The notes: generated by a model from the sequence alone, not told the origin. Shown: positions 41,284 to 50,043, numbered from the stretch's first letter. The stretch: 64,000 nucleotides of DNA from Dinoroseobacter sp965279125 (GCA_965279125.1 CBDIHL010000040.1:101788-165787), one strand, 5' to 3'. A program made the numbers and translations.

Positions 41284-41853
41284 TCACATCCTTGCGCGCA
41301 GTACTACCTCCATCGCCTTCCACGTCGTTCTGCGCCCAGCGTCAGGCGCGCTATTCGCACAGACCTTTGACACCTCGTGCATTTGCCGCCACCCGGCCTT
41401 GTCGAACAAATCTTTCATATCGACGGTCTTTCCGATCTGGACAACGTCAGTGGACGGCAAGTTGCAGATTGATGCGTCGGACTTCGTATAGCAGGCCACG
41501 TGAGAGTCGAAAGCTCGCTGCTTCATTTGGCCGCAGTTGCATTTGGGCTGCGCAGCAATATCCAAATGAGGGACGATGGTTTCCTGAAGACATCTAAGTG
41601 TGGAGTCGCGCCATTTCTTGCCGGCATTCGACAAAGCCGTGTTGTCTAAGAAAGATTTGCAGTACTTCGCACCGTAGCTCATGAAGTATTCGTTGGCACC
41701 CGAGCACGGGCAATACTTGGCGAAGCACGCCTCATAAACCTCACAACTCGTCTGAATAGAGTTCGTGCATTGAGCGTTCGCCGGGACGGCGTGACAAAGC
41801 ACGAGGAGCACTGCTATCGATGCGCTGCGCGTGAAGCTCGTCAAGACTTGCAT
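41284..41853 (-). CDS. Secreted cysteine-rich hypothetical protein
   Basis: The 189-residue product has a signal peptide (SIAVLLVLCHAVPANA, cleavage before QCTNS). The mature part contains many Cys residues, including CEVYEACFAKYCPCSG and KCNCGQMKQRAF, and is probably disulfide-bonded in the periplasm. The second half is helical with no family motif known to me. Its promoter should lie in the 355 bp between it and the PDZ-protein gene on the same strand. Function unknown. Confidence 0.65.
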   Translation of the reverse strand: MQVLTSFTRSASIAVLLVLCHAVPANAQCTNSIQTSCEVYEACFAKYCPCSGANEYFMSYGAKYCKSFLDNTALSNAGKKWRDSTLRCLQETIVPHLDIAAQPKCNCGQMKQRAFDSHVACYTKSDASICNLPSTDVVQIGKTVDMKDLFDKAGWRQMHEVSKVCANSAPDAGRRTTWKAMEVVLRARM

Positions 41854-42208
41854 TGTTCACTCCCGAGTGTGTCGCAAGACTTACTCAATATTGGTCATGT
41901 GTCAATAGTCAAACCACAGGGTTTACATAGAAGAAGGTAGTTCCGCACTTCCGGGCGGACTTTGTTAACGTCAGCAGACTATGTCAGGAACTGACGAATG
42001 AAGCGAGCAAGTGCTCTGCTTTCAGCCATTTCTCTGCTGTTTTTCGGCACGCAGCTTTCGCGCAGCAGCCTTTCGCTCGCTGCGTGGACATCTAGCGGTG
42101 TAGAGTGCGCCATGACGAGCGGTAGGGCGCGCTCGACGTGTGCGGGGTGTACTGGTGCACGGCTCAACGTCATGGAACTCAAGGTTCTTCTTGATGTTGA
42201 ACGAGTAT
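41854..42208. other. Intergenic region upstream of the Cys-rich gene
   Basis: I see no supportable gene. A plus-strand frame (41998-42216) begins with a hydrophobic stretch but has no ribosome-binding site and loses coding character after 40 codons; a minus-strand frame overlaps it completely. The region presumably holds the promoter of the minus-strand Cys-rich gene. Confidence 0.35.
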
Positions 42209-43915
42209 CTATTTAGGCATTCCGCGAGCAGCCTTCACGTTGACATTCTGTTTTGTCCAAATCCAATTGCCGCTTTTCAGTTGGAGCACGTGGCGTGCGA
42301 TCTTGACAGTTTCCCCTGGGGCAACATCGTCCAACGCATTTAGCCAGTCCGCGCCGTTCAGAATTGTTTTACCATTGAGCGTCGCGATGGACTCGCCGGG
42401 GACGATTCCCGCCCGCGCGAGTGGTCCATTGGTGATAACGCAAGTGACGTAGAACGTTTTGGACACCCCGAGCACATCCCCCACAGTCCCGCCGAACCCA
42501 TCGCAGAGACCCAAGTCGGCCAAGACCTTCGTGAGGTCGGGCTCGATGAACTGTGTCACAGCCCGTTGCGTCGATACGGATCGTGTGGCTGTCCATTTGA
42601 CATCTGACGCCTCCTTCACCTCGAACGACAGTACACGCGAGTATTGCGTTGCAATACTGTCCTTAGAGCTTTGAATCCGCACGCCCTTGGCGATAAAGCC
42701 CGCGTAGTCCTTCGAACTGAGCGATTTGAGTGCGCCATCGATGTCCGGTTTGAGGTCCAACTCGTTCTTACTGAGAGCATCGGCATAGCCGAAATGTGCC
42801 TTCGCTAGAATCTCGTTGCCGGCCTTCTTGGCTTCCTCGCCAGCGGCGATATGCTCAGACACGGCCTTGGCCCTAGAAATATCAGGGAAGAAGGTCTTCT
42901 CGAACATGTCGATCAGTTCTGGGCCCGCGTCACGCATTTCGATTCTGGTTTGAGCAAACTCATCTTGGGTGATTTTTTCCTTCGACTGCTCACGCATGGA
43001 TTGGCTCAGTTTGCTCTTGCGCGAACCAAAGCCTAGGAATGCGACGCCATTCTTGGAAGAACTAGTCACTATCGATCGCGACTCCTCGATCATCTGATTC
43101 ATTGCCTTTTCGAACTTGAATTCGGCATTGATCGCCCCGGAGTTGGTGTCTAGGAAACCGTAGTCCACACGAACTTTGAACCGCCCTTCCCTAAGGGCAT
43201 TTAGTTGATACTCGCTCACGTTGGTGGCGAAAAGATCGGGCAATGAGCCGCTTGAGATTAGGGATGCGGGAACGTATCGCTCGTCAGTTGCATCGCCATC
43301 AATTTCCAGCGTAAGCCGAATGCCCTGGACCGAGACAACGCTGGCTTGCACGTCGGAGAGCCATTTGCTTGAAAGCTGCTTTTCGTTCGCCACCCTATCT
43401 GTAATTTTCTTGAGTGAGGCCTTGATGCCTGCCTGTGAAGCGAAATCAAACGTCTCCAGCACGCTGCCACCAGGCGTGACCATTCCTTTGAAAGAGTAGA
43501 CGATTGGATCGCCGGCCGCGCCGTCAAGCGGGTTACCGCCGATTTGACCAAGCACGCTTAAACGTTGGCGCTCATTCGGCAGATCGCCGTTGTACCGCAG
43601 GGAAACCCTGATGCGGCTGAGCTTCGATTCATCGGCATCAGCGGGGTTGAGGATAGTAGTGCCGTTCTTTGCGATGTAAGTTACGCCGCTCACGTAAATT
43701 CTGGGCATCAAAGACACCCTGGCTTTGGTGCCTCCAACGGCCGGCTCATAAAACCCGACGACTTGGTAGTTCTCAATGTGTCCGGTGATCGAGTCTCGAA
43801 CGTAAAACTTGGAGACGTTGAGTTGTTTGGAGTTTGGCGTCAACGTGGAGAGTTGAGCCAAAGCTTGCGAGCTGGCGATGGCTAGCACCGCGAATGAAAT
43901 TTTTTTCAGCACCAT
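42209..43915 (-). CDS. Secreted protein with C-terminal PDZ domain
   Basis: The 568-residue protein has a signal peptide (KISFAVLAIASSQALA, then QLSTLTP). The central 400 residues are a mix of strands and charged helices without a known catalytic motif. The last 120 residues resemble a PDZ domain: VITNGPLARAGIVPGESIAT with LNGKTILNGADWLNALDDV and GETVKIARHV, the usual carboxylate-binding and beta-strand pattern. There is no HDS or GNSGG serine-protease triad, so it is not a DegP-type protease. It is transcribed away from the ParA-caspase operon and could be a periplasmic sensor or scaffold; that role is inference. Confidence 0.68.
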   Translation of the reverse strand: MVLKKISFAVLAIASSQALAQLSTLTPNSKQLNVSKFYVRDSITGHIENYQVVGFYEPAVGGTKARVSLMPRIYVSGVTYIAKNGTTILNPADADESKLSRIRVSLRYNGDLPNERQRLSVLGQIGGNPLDGAAGDPIVYSFKGMVTPGGSVLETFDFASQAGIKASLKKITDRVANEKQLSSKWLSDVQASVVSVQGIRLTLEIDGDATDERYVPASLISSGSLPDLFATNVSEYQLNALREGRFKVRVDYGFLDTNSGAINAEFKFEKAMNQMIEESRSIVTSSSKNGVAFLGFGSRKSKLSQSMREQSKEKITQDEFAQTRIEMRDAGPELIDMFEKTFFPDISRAKAVSEHIAAGEEAKKAGNEILAKAHFGYADALSKNELDLKPDIDGALKSLSSKDYAGFIAKGVRIQSSKDSIATQYSRVLSFEVKEASDVKWTATRSVSTQRAVTQFIEPDLTKVLADLGLCDGFGGTVGDVLGVSKTFYVTCVITNGPLARAGIVPGESIATLNGKTILNGADWLNALDDVAPGETVKIARHVLQLKSGNWIWTKQNVNVKAARGMPK

Positions 43916-44250
43916 GAATAATCCGTCAGGCTTTTTGGTGGAAGCTCAAAAACTTTTACTCCCTGCCGCGGTCAAGAATCCTGGCGCGACATGTGCGAGC
44001 GCCCCAAACCGCTCGCGCACTGAACATTAGTTGAGCTTGGACATGGACGCAATCCCCATTTTCGAGATGTGTGGCGCGGGCGCACCACACGACCAAAGTT
44101 CATCCCGACCACGAGATTGCATGGTCAGTCCAGGCCTCCGGGTTGGCTTCGCCCAGTGCGCTCAATGTCAAACGCAAACTCCAGAACACTCGTTGACGGC
44201 AAAAACATTCCTTCAAGTTCGCCCGAGCAGAAATCGTCATACACCTACCG
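43916..44250. other. Divergent intergenic region, left part
   Basis: This stretch lies between the PDZ-protein gene (minus) and the ParA-like operon (plus). It has no supportable gene. A hairpin with a 7-bp stem, GCGAGCG (43995-44001) and CGCTCGC (44010-44016), sits about 85 bp upstream of the PDZ-protein start. The promoter of the plus-strand operon follows at 44251. Confidence 0.4.
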
Positions 44251-44278
44251 TTGACATGGTTTGTGTACGTTGTACACT
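44251..44278 (+). promoter_or_regulatory. Promoter with overlapping operator of the ParA-caspase operon
   Basis: A consensus -35 box TTGACA (44251-44256) and a -10-like TACACT (44273-44278) are 16 bp apart. The inverted repeat GTGTAC-GTT-GTACAC (44263-44277) lies between and over the -10 box, so a bound repressor would block transcription. The candidate repressor is the ParA-like protein with its N-terminal HTH. Confidence 0.6.
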
Positions 44279-44282
44279 GCCT

Positions 44283-44301
44283 CTGTGAATGTTGTTCACA
44301 G
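44283..44301. promoter_or_regulatory. Second inverted repeat before the ParA-like gene
   Basis: CTGTGAA-TGTTG-TTCACAG is an exact 7-bp inverted repeat with a 5-base spacer, just downstream of the promoter and 10 bp before the start codon. It could be a second operator or an mRNA hairpin close to the ribosome-binding site GAAGGAA. Confidence 0.55.
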
Positions 44302-44310
44302 AAGGAAATT

Positions 44311-45372
44311 ATGGCTCAGCAGAGCGATGAACTCGTGGGAATAGGTGAGATTGCGGAAATGGCTGGGGTCTCCCGTCAAGCAGTCGCCAACTGGCGTGTG
44401 CGGACAGCGGACTTTCCGAAGCCGGTGACAGAGTTGAGCTCAGGACCGATTTTCCGGCGCTCGCAGATTCGATCTTGGCTTAGACAAAAGAAAAGGAATA
44501 TTCCAGTGGCTCATATTATTTCGACCATTAACCTGAAGGGCGGCGTTGCAAAAACGACAACCTCAGTCGCGCTTGCCGAGGTCTTCTCCGCCGTCATGGG
44601 CAAGAAGGTACTGGTTATCGACCTAGACCCTCAGACCAACGCAACCATCATGCTTTTGGGTGAAGAAAAGTGGATTGACCTTAACAGGAAAGGCCATACG
44701 CTGGCCCAGTTGTTCAAAGATGCCATGACCCCTGATGTGAAGAAGTTCGACCTCGCGGCGACGCTGCAAAAACGCGTATCCGACGTGCAAGAGGCCAGGA
44801 CCATCGACTTACTCCCGTCAAGCCTCGACCTGATCGATGTTCAGGATCAGTTGGCATCCGCTCCGTCAGGCAAGTTCTACGCGGTCAATCCGGTTGAGCT
44901 GTTGTGGAGGGCGGTCAAACCGAAGCTGGATGACTACGACATAGTGATCGTGGACTGTCCACCCAACCTGGGTATCGTGACCTTGAACGGCTTGCGTATC
45001 TCGAATGGGTACATCATTCCGACAATTCCGGACCACCTTTCAACCTATGGTATTCCGCAGATCGTGACACGTATCGAAGAGTTCGCCAAAGCAATCGGCG
45101 AAGAGATTGAGCCTCTGGGCATCGTGATTACAAAGTACCAGGCTAACTCGACCGTGCACAACACCGTCCTTGGCAACCTTCGCAAAGACCCAAAAGTGCC
45201 GGATGTGTACGTCACCACGATCAAGCAGTCGAATACAGCCTCAGCGGCCGCGGAATATGACGCCCGCAAACGCACCCTGCGCCAAAAATATGGAGCTGAC
45301 CCGAACGGCCTGACCTCTACGTACATTGCGCTGGCGAAAGAGATCTGGAGCGATCTGGAGGGTAAGCTGTGA
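44311..45372 (+). CDS. ParA-family ATPase with N-terminal HTH
   Basis: The 353-residue protein begins with a MerR/AlpA-like winged helix (VGIGEIAEMAGVSRQAVANW, FPKPV, FRRSQIRSWL) and continues with a ParA/MinD ATPase: deviant Walker A KGGVAKTTT at about 72-80, LVIDLDPQTNAT, and VIVDCPPNLG. ParA proteins move cargo or plasmids along the nucleoid, and many repress their own operon through such an HTH. No ParB gene or centromere-like repeats follow; instead the next genes encode a small protein and a caspase, joined by GTGA and ATGA overlaps. So a role in signalling or defence is more likely than partition. The ATG at 44311 follows GAAGGAA. Confidence 0.82.
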   Translation: MAQQSDELVGIGEIAEMAGVSRQAVANWRVRTADFPKPVTELSSGPIFRRSQIRSWLRQKKRNIPVAHIISTINLKGGVAKTTTSVALAEVFSAVMGKKVLVIDLDPQTNATIMLLGEEKWIDLNRKGHTLAQLFKDAMTPDVKKFDLAATLQKRVSDVQEARTIDLLPSSLDLIDVQDQLASAPSGKFYAVNPVELLWRAVKPKLDDYDIVIVDCPPNLGIVTLNGLRISNGYIIPTIPDHLSTYGIPQIVTRIEEFAKAIGEEIEPLGIVITKYQANSTVHNTVLGNLRKDPKVPDVYVTTIKQSNTASAAAEYDARKRTLRQKYGADPNGLTSTYIALAKEIWSDLEGKL

Positions 45373-45866
45373 AGCTGCGGAGCATCTTGAATCGCCTTGT
45401 CAGCGTCGTGGCTGACGAGGCAGAACGCAACCCGACCTTCGAGGCGGCGCTTAGCGAGGCTTTAGGCACTGGACCCAAGCGCAAACCTGACGAGGGGCGT
45501 CATGCATCGGAGTCGCATGATGGCGAGGGGTTGAAACGCGGCAAGAATCGCCGCCCTCCAGCATCCCTTGACCCCGTACAAGTCTTTCGCGAAGGTGAGC
45601 TGGCCTTACGCTCTGCTCTTGAAAAGCTAACGCTCGACCAACTGCGGGACATCATTGCCGAGTACGGCATGGACCCCGGGCGCCAAGTGATGAAATGGAA
45701 AGCGCCGGAACGGGTTATTGACCGCATTGTGGAAATGTCCACCACGCGCGCACACAAAGGCGATGCCTTCAGAAAGCCCGCCAGCCCGCTGCTCACGCCC
45801 GTTGATGGCGAGGGTACCCAGTTGACCCTGCCAAGCACTACGCCAGACGCAGGAGACGCAAAATGA
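45369..45866 (+). CDS. Small protein with SAP/Rho-N-like C-terminal helices
   Basis: The 165-residue product starts at a GTG overlapping the ParA stop (GTGA). A charged, probably disordered middle (GTGPKRKPDEGRHASE) leads to a helical segment LEKLTLDQLRDIIAEYGMDP followed by KAPERVIDRIVEMSTTRA. The helix-extension-helix order resembles SAP or Rho N-terminal domains, which bind nucleic acid. It overlaps the caspase gene by 4 bp. I infer an adaptor between the ATPase and the caspase; there is no direct evidence. Confidence 0.65.
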   Translation: MKLRSILNRLVSVVADEAERNPTFEAALSEALGTGPKRKPDEGRHASESHDGEGLKRGKNRRPPASLDPVQVFREGELALRSALEKLTLDQLRDIIAEYGMDPGRQVMKWKAPERVIDRIVEMSTTRAHKGDAFRKPASPLLTPVDGEGTQLTLPSTTPDAGDAK

Positions 45867-47329
45867 GACGCCTGACTGCACTGGTCATCGGAAATGCCGC
45901 TTATCCCGCGCCAAACGATTTGCTAAACCCCGTCAACGACGCAACCGACATCGCGCAAATGCTGAGGAACTTCGGGTTTTCCGTCATCGAAAAGACCGAC
46001 TGCACAAAGAGGCAAATGGATCGGGCCGTTCGCGACTTCAAGGCCACCTTGGCGGCCAACGACGTGGCTCTCTTCTTCTTTGCCGGGCACGGCATGCAGA
46101 TCGAAGGCGAAAACTATCTTGCCCCCATCGATCTTGACGCCTCCGACGAACTTGAGGCGAAGCACTCTTCGCTTGCCCTAAACAAGGTCATCGAAACGAT
46201 GGAGAAAGGCGCCAACGCCACTAGCATTATTGTTCTTGACGCATGCCGCAACAATCCATTTGCACGCGCCTGGTCACGCTCAGCCAAAAGCCGGGGCCTG
46301 GCACCGATCTACGCCCCAAGAGGCACGTTGATCGCGCATGCTACCTCTCCTGGGCAGGTGGCCAAAGATGGTGAAGGCCGCAATGGCGCATACACGGAAG
46401 CATTGCTCAAGCACTTGGCTACGCCTGACTGCACCATCGAGAACATGTTTAAGCGCGTGCGAAACACATTGAGCGCTGGCACCAAGGGGAAGCAGATTTC
46501 CTGGGAGCACACGTCGCTCGCTGACGAATTCTTTTTCAACCTGAGCCTTGGTGTGCGAATCGATGCCTACTCAGACACGGCGCTAGCCGATAGCCTCTTC
46601 GTGTTGGACGAAAGCAAAACGACCCACAAGGTGATCCGCGACTTGAAGAGCCATAACTGGCACACTCAAAACACCGCAATCGGCGGGTTCACGGTCGCGC
46701 ATGCAGGCAAGGCATCTGGAAACTCCCTATTTGTTTTAGGTCGGAACCTTTACCAAGCTGCCTGCGGTGGTTCCCACAGCGCGGCAAGCTACATAACAGA
46801 TTTTCCGTCTCGCACCAGTAAGCTTGACCCGGCCAAGCGCAAGGCGATCCTTGACGGCATGCTTTTTGAGGTTTTCTATGGTCCGAAGGCGAAGTTGCGC
46901 AAAACATTTAAGATGGCCCAGTTTCAAGAGTTGTTCGCTCTTGAGCAGCGCCGCGAACTCGCAGGGAGCTTTCAGTTCATTGCCGAATGCCTGCTGCCGG
47001 AAATTGGCCGGTTCTACGCCATTCCGGGAAAGAAACAGCACGTGGTCGTCGATGTCGTGACGACAGCGGGGGCGAATCCCGTCGATCAGATTCTGATGTC
47101 AGTGCATTGCGCGGGCGAAGACATCCTTTGGCTGGAAGACGACGATTACAAGCCAGAGCCTGGCAAGATTCCCATGAGGGAAAAGCTTACGCTTGCCAAG
47201 TTCGAGGAAAGGGTTGCCCAAGAGATGGTTGTGGCTTCACATCTGTTGACCGTCAACTACCAGTCCTTTAATAAATCCGGCAGTGAGCGCGTTCATTTCC
47301 CTTACGGGTGGACGGTGCGTCGGCAGTAG
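45863..47329 (+). CDS. Cytosolic caspase-fold (C14) protease
   Basis: The 488-residue protein starts with a peptidase C14 domain: strand RLTALVIGNAAY, catalytic His76 in FFFAGHGMQIEGENY, and Cys128 in IIVLDACRNNPF. It has no signal peptide, unlike the caspase at 5416-7488. The C-terminal 240 residues form an uncharacterised domain (FVLDESKTTHKVIRDL, GGFTVAHAGKASGNSLFVLG) likely to sense a signal or hold a substrate. The gene is last of three overlapping genes with the ParA-like ATPase. Bacterial caspases often act as the killing arm of defence systems after activation by a sensor. The dyad is intact, so it should be active. Confidence 0.88.
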   Translation: MRRLTALVIGNAAYPAPNDLLNPVNDATDIAQMLRNFGFSVIEKTDCTKRQMDRAVRDFKATLAANDVALFFFAGHGMQIEGENYLAPIDLDASDELEAKHSSLALNKVIETMEKGANATSIIVLDACRNNPFARAWSRSAKSRGLAPIYAPRGTLIAHATSPGQVAKDGEGRNGAYTEALLKHLATPDCTIENMFKRVRNTLSAGTKGKQISWEHTSLADEFFFNLSLGVRIDAYSDTALADSLFVLDESKTTHKVIRDLKSHNWHTQNTAIGGFTVAHAGKASGNSLFVLGRNLYQAACGGSHSAASYITDFPSRTSKLDPAKRKAILDGMLFEVFYGPKAKLRKTFKMAQFQELFALEQRRELAGSFQFIAECLLPEIGRFYAIPGKKQHVVVDVVTTAGANPVDQILMSVHCAGEDILWLEDDDYKPEPGKIPMREKLTLAKFEERVAQEMVVASHLLTVNYQSFNKSGSERVHFPYGWTVRRQ

Positions 47330-47406
47330 GTTCGACAAATGGCCGTTCACTCGCGGCAGCACAGTAGCGACAAAGTAACTGTGCCGTGTCCGGATCCAAC
47401 CCGGAC

Positions 47407-47580
47407 ATGGAGGGCAACGTGACCGGCCGACAACAAAGGCAGACGTTTCATGAGAGGCATGCGGCCGGCCCGAGCATCTCGGCAATCCCCCGCGAGACGG
47501 ATCTGGACCGCAAGACGGTACGCAGTTGCGCACTACAGCAGGCCTGGTCGCCTTTCCAACGGGAAGGAGAGTGGATCTAA
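47407..47580 (+). pseudogene. Transposase HTH remnant
   Basis: A short frame carries the pattern RQTFHERHAAGPSISAIPRE and TDLDRKTVRSC, the N-terminal helix-turn-helix of an IS21- or ISL3-like transposase. It stops after about 58 codons at 47580, where the convergent protease gene also ends. No other part of an element is present. It marks past insertion activity between the two protease genes. Confidence 0.45.
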
Positions 47581-48377
47581 AGTCCCAAGAGAAAGCTGCG
47601 TAAGTATTCTGCGCGTGTGGCGATCAAACAGGCTTGCTGCGAAGGCCAGCCCCAAACGACGCCAGCAACCTTCGCCATTTGGGGCGCCCATGGAATGCCG
47701 GCGATTTTCGCTTCAACGAGACCCGTGTTCCAAACGGTTGATCCGCTTAGCCCAGGCGGAAGAGGCAAGCCTCTTTGGCCCACGACCGTGGTTGCGAGGT
47801 CTGGCCGGTAGTCTAGGCCAAAATGAAATCGCGGCGAGAAGCGAGCATCTTTTGGCAGCTCAACTTCGCGCGCAGTAGAACAGGTGCCCTTGGCGAACAA
47901 AGTGTTGAAATGGAAGGTAACGTCTTCCCCAGCAAAACCGACGAATGTAAGCAACTCCGTTGGCGCTGGGTTATGAGCAAAAGATATTTGGTCTATCTCG
48001 ATGGCTTTTGACTTGTTGCTTTGGTCGGCCCAGGCGTTCATGTCTACCGGCAAGACCGCGAGGTCAAGAGGAACACCAAATGCTGCGTGGTCCCCAACAA
48101 TGGCACGGATGTCTTCTTGACCCTCAAACTGGTGCGCGAGGACGCGCTTGTCTTCGCGCACGCAAGCGACATGCTGATTTGTCAAGATGACGACGCGCGC
48201 TCCAAGCCTTAAATATGAACCGCTACCCCACCCATCGCCGTAGCTGTTCCCATACTTATCCTGCTTGTGCTCATAAATTGCCGTGCGGTACGGACGCAGG
48301 TACTCAGTGACCTCTGCCACTACATTAGGTAGCACTGCGTCCCATTCCTGTTCCGTAAAAACCAAAGTGCCGCTCAT
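47577..48377 (-). CDS. Trypsin-like serine protease
   Basis: The 266-residue protein shows a chymotrypsin-fold triad: His69 in ILTNQHVA, Asp105 in GVPLDLAVLP, and Ser211 in PPGLSGSTVW. The oxyanion-loop order matches trypsin_2-type bacterial proteases. It has no signal peptide, so it would be cytosolic. Its 3' end meets the transposase remnant that separates it from the caspase operon. Trypsin-like and caspase-like proteases often occur together in conflict systems, but here the two are convergent, so a link is only suggested by proximity. Confidence 0.82.
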   Translation of the reverse strand: MSGTLVFTEQEWDAVLPNVVAEVTEYLRPYRTAIYEHKQDKYGNSYGDGWGSGSYLRLGARVVILTNQHVACVREDKRVLAHQFEGQEDIRAIVGDHAAFGVPLDLAVLPVDMNAWADQSNKSKAIEIDQISFAHNPAPTELLTFVGFAGEDVTFHFNTLFAKGTCSTAREVELPKDARFSPRFHFGLDYRPDLATTVVGQRGLPLPPGLSGSTVWNTGLVEAKIAGIPWAPQMAKVAGVVWGWPSQQACLIATRAEYLRSFLLGL

Positions 48378-48736
48378 TTGAATCCATCTACTTGCTCACG
48401 CGCGTGGGTAAATTCTAATAAAACCAAGTCAATCGCGCTAACCGCAATATTGCATGTCGCTCAGTCTGGTACCGCAGGCAATCAGCAGTGGGCGATGAAG
48501 CAGGAACTGCTGACCCCTCAGTACACGACTCGGTGGGAGGACGTGCCGGTGGCGCACGCTTGATGCTGACTAGCGACAATATGTAGTTATCGATAGTTAA
48601 GTGAAAAGCGGTGCGCGCTCATGTCAGTTTTGCAAACGCCCAGGCTCTCGGACGTAATTTCGCGCTCTGCGCTGGTGGTGATCATCGACTTGCGTGCTGA
48701 ACCTGGAATTGATTGCCATCGGCTATCGAAATCTGC
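48378..48736. other. Intergenic stretch with a possible degraded coding fragment
   Basis: No full gene is supportable. A short plus-strand frame near 48495-48563 (KQELLTPQYTTRWEDVPVA) looks like a scrap of a transposase or phage gene. The protease promoter must lie at the left end of the stretch. Confidence 0.35.
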
Positions 48737-49663
48737 CTACGCAGTGACCAAACCCGGCATAAAGATACTGACAGCAGTCAGGGCCTTCTTCACATGAATC
48801 AGGATGAACACTTGATGCCCCTGTGTGAAAGCCTCCGCCACACACTCATGGGGAATGCCATTTGCGTCGGTTAATTCGATTCGTCGCGGACGAGAGGCGC
48901 GTCGACCCTTTCCAATGGGAACCATAGCGCCTAATTCGTCATCAGGCCCATAGTCTTCTGGCCATTTTCGTCCGGGAAAAAGCTTTGTAAACTCTGTTGA
49001 CGCGACAGCTCGACGCAGCGTTGTCTTGAATCCAGAAATTTCACAGATCTCGGGCTTGTTGAGAACTAATACTGCACACGGCCGATGATTCTTTGAAACG
49101 TATTGACGGACGCTGGAATAGATGGAGGCTTCAAACTTTGAGGACAGCTTCACAGGAACCCAAATGCTGAAAGCCTCGCTCGCCGCCATCTCAGCAAATG
49201 TGTCGAGCTGGAACAAGACTTCTGAAGCGAATACGTTGGCTTCCCTGTCGAATGCGTCCGCTGATTCTGCGTCGAGGGATTTTTCACAATCTTCCACCAC
49301 CGCGTACATGGGCCGTTGCCATGGTAAAAAACCGTGCGCCGACTCATGGAATCGGATGAAGCGTTGCTTCATCGCGTGCAGTGTCTGATCAATGAATATC
49401 AGACCCTCCGAAGCATGAAACAAGCCGAGCACCTTCGACAGCGCTCTCTTTAAAGCTGATCCGGCTTTCGTACGCAGCTTGCTGAGCAACGAATCCCCCA
49501 GCAACTCACCTTTGACTTCCTGGACTTTTGCCACGTCCATGATTCGGCTCACCGGTGTTGGAAAGACGCCGAGAGCGCCGGCTTCGCGCAACGCGCGCTC
49601 CGCCTCTTTGCGAACGCGGGCTGCCTGCGATGCCGTGAGAGTCGAATCATCTGGTCTGCTCAT
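48737..49663 (-). CDS. ImmA/IrrE-family metalloprotease
   Basis: The 308-residue protein has a zinc-binding HExxH motif, HESAH at residues 106-110 in FIRFHESAHGF, and an acidic helix with DREANVFASEVLF that supplies the third ligand, as in ImmA and IrrE. These proteases cleave a partner XRE repressor on a stress signal and so switch on the repressed genes. The partner here is encoded just upstream, overlapping by 4 bp (ATGA). I take the ATG at 49663 over a GTG at 49681 because of that overlap and a GAGGAA site. A C-terminal domain of about 130 residues may be the sensor. Confidence 0.85.
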   Translation of the reverse strand: MSRPDDSTLTASQAARVRKEAERALREAGALGVFPTPVSRIMDVAKVQEVKGELLGDSLLSKLRTKAGSALKRALSKVLGLFHASEGLIFIDQTLHAMKQRFIRFHESAHGFLPWQRPMYAVVEDCEKSLDAESADAFDREANVFASEVLFQLDTFAEMAASEAFSIWVPVKLSSKFEASIYSSVRQYVSKNHRPCAVLVLNKPEICEISGFKTTLRRAVASTEFTKLFPGRKWPEDYGPDDELGAMVPIGKGRRASRPRRIELTDANGIPHECVAEAFTQGHQVFILIHVKKALTAVSIFMPGLVTA

Positions 49664-50043
49664 TTTCTGTTCCTCTGCCACCTCAAGAAACTTAGTTGCT
49701 CAAGCAGGGCTTTCTCTTCGTCTGCTGTAAGGTTGTCTATTGAAAAGGTCGCTGCCCTGCCGTGCTTAGAGCCGTCAGCTCGCGTGCTGGTCTTCACTAT
49801 GTAGCCCGCCCTTTCCATAAGGCCTTCATAGGGGACTTCCAGAGCATTGGATAGCGCGTACAGGATGTGAGGCGATGGTTTGGCAATCTTTCCGTTCTCT
49901 AGCTGGCTGAGGTACGCATTCGAAACCTCGCCTTCGGTCGCTTCCTCTACGGCGCGCAGCGACAGTTCTTTCTTAAGTCTCGCACTCCTCAGGTATATCC
50001 CCAGGTGCTCACCTGGGGGGGAGGGGGTCTCGCCATCAGCCAC
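49660..50043 (-). CDS. XRE-family repressor, likely target of the ImmA protease
   Basis: The 127-residue protein has an N-terminal HTH_XRE (LGIYLRSARLKKELSLRAVE, NAYLSQLENGKIAKPSPH) and a C-terminal tail that may hold the cleavage site. The start is GTG at 50043 after GGAG. It is divergent from the ubiquitin-like operon, whose promoter is covered by palindromes that fit this class of dimeric repressor. The pair is the CapH-CapP-like arrangement known from other defence operons. An unusual feature is a C-rich run (seven C with a nearby run of five) and a strong hairpin within the first 45 bases of the message. Confidence 0.85.
   Translation of the reverse strand: MADGETPSPPGEHLGIYLRSARLKKELSLRAVEEATEGEVSNAYLSQLENGKIAKPSPHILYALSNALEVPYEGLMERAGYIVKTSTRADGSKHGRAATFSIDNLTADEEKALLEQLSFLRWQRNRK
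49999..50018 (-). repeat. Perfect hairpin inside the 5' end of the XRE gene
   Basis: CCCCAGGTG (49999-50007) pairs exactly with CACCTGGGG (50010-50018) around a 2-base loop, beside a run of seven G on the plus strand. In the XRE mRNA it lies about 25-45 bases after the start codon and could affect translation. Confidence 0.5.

Noticed and set aside
41979..42216. Overlapping small frames on both strands
   Set aside because: Neither has a ribosome-binding site or a recognisable product.
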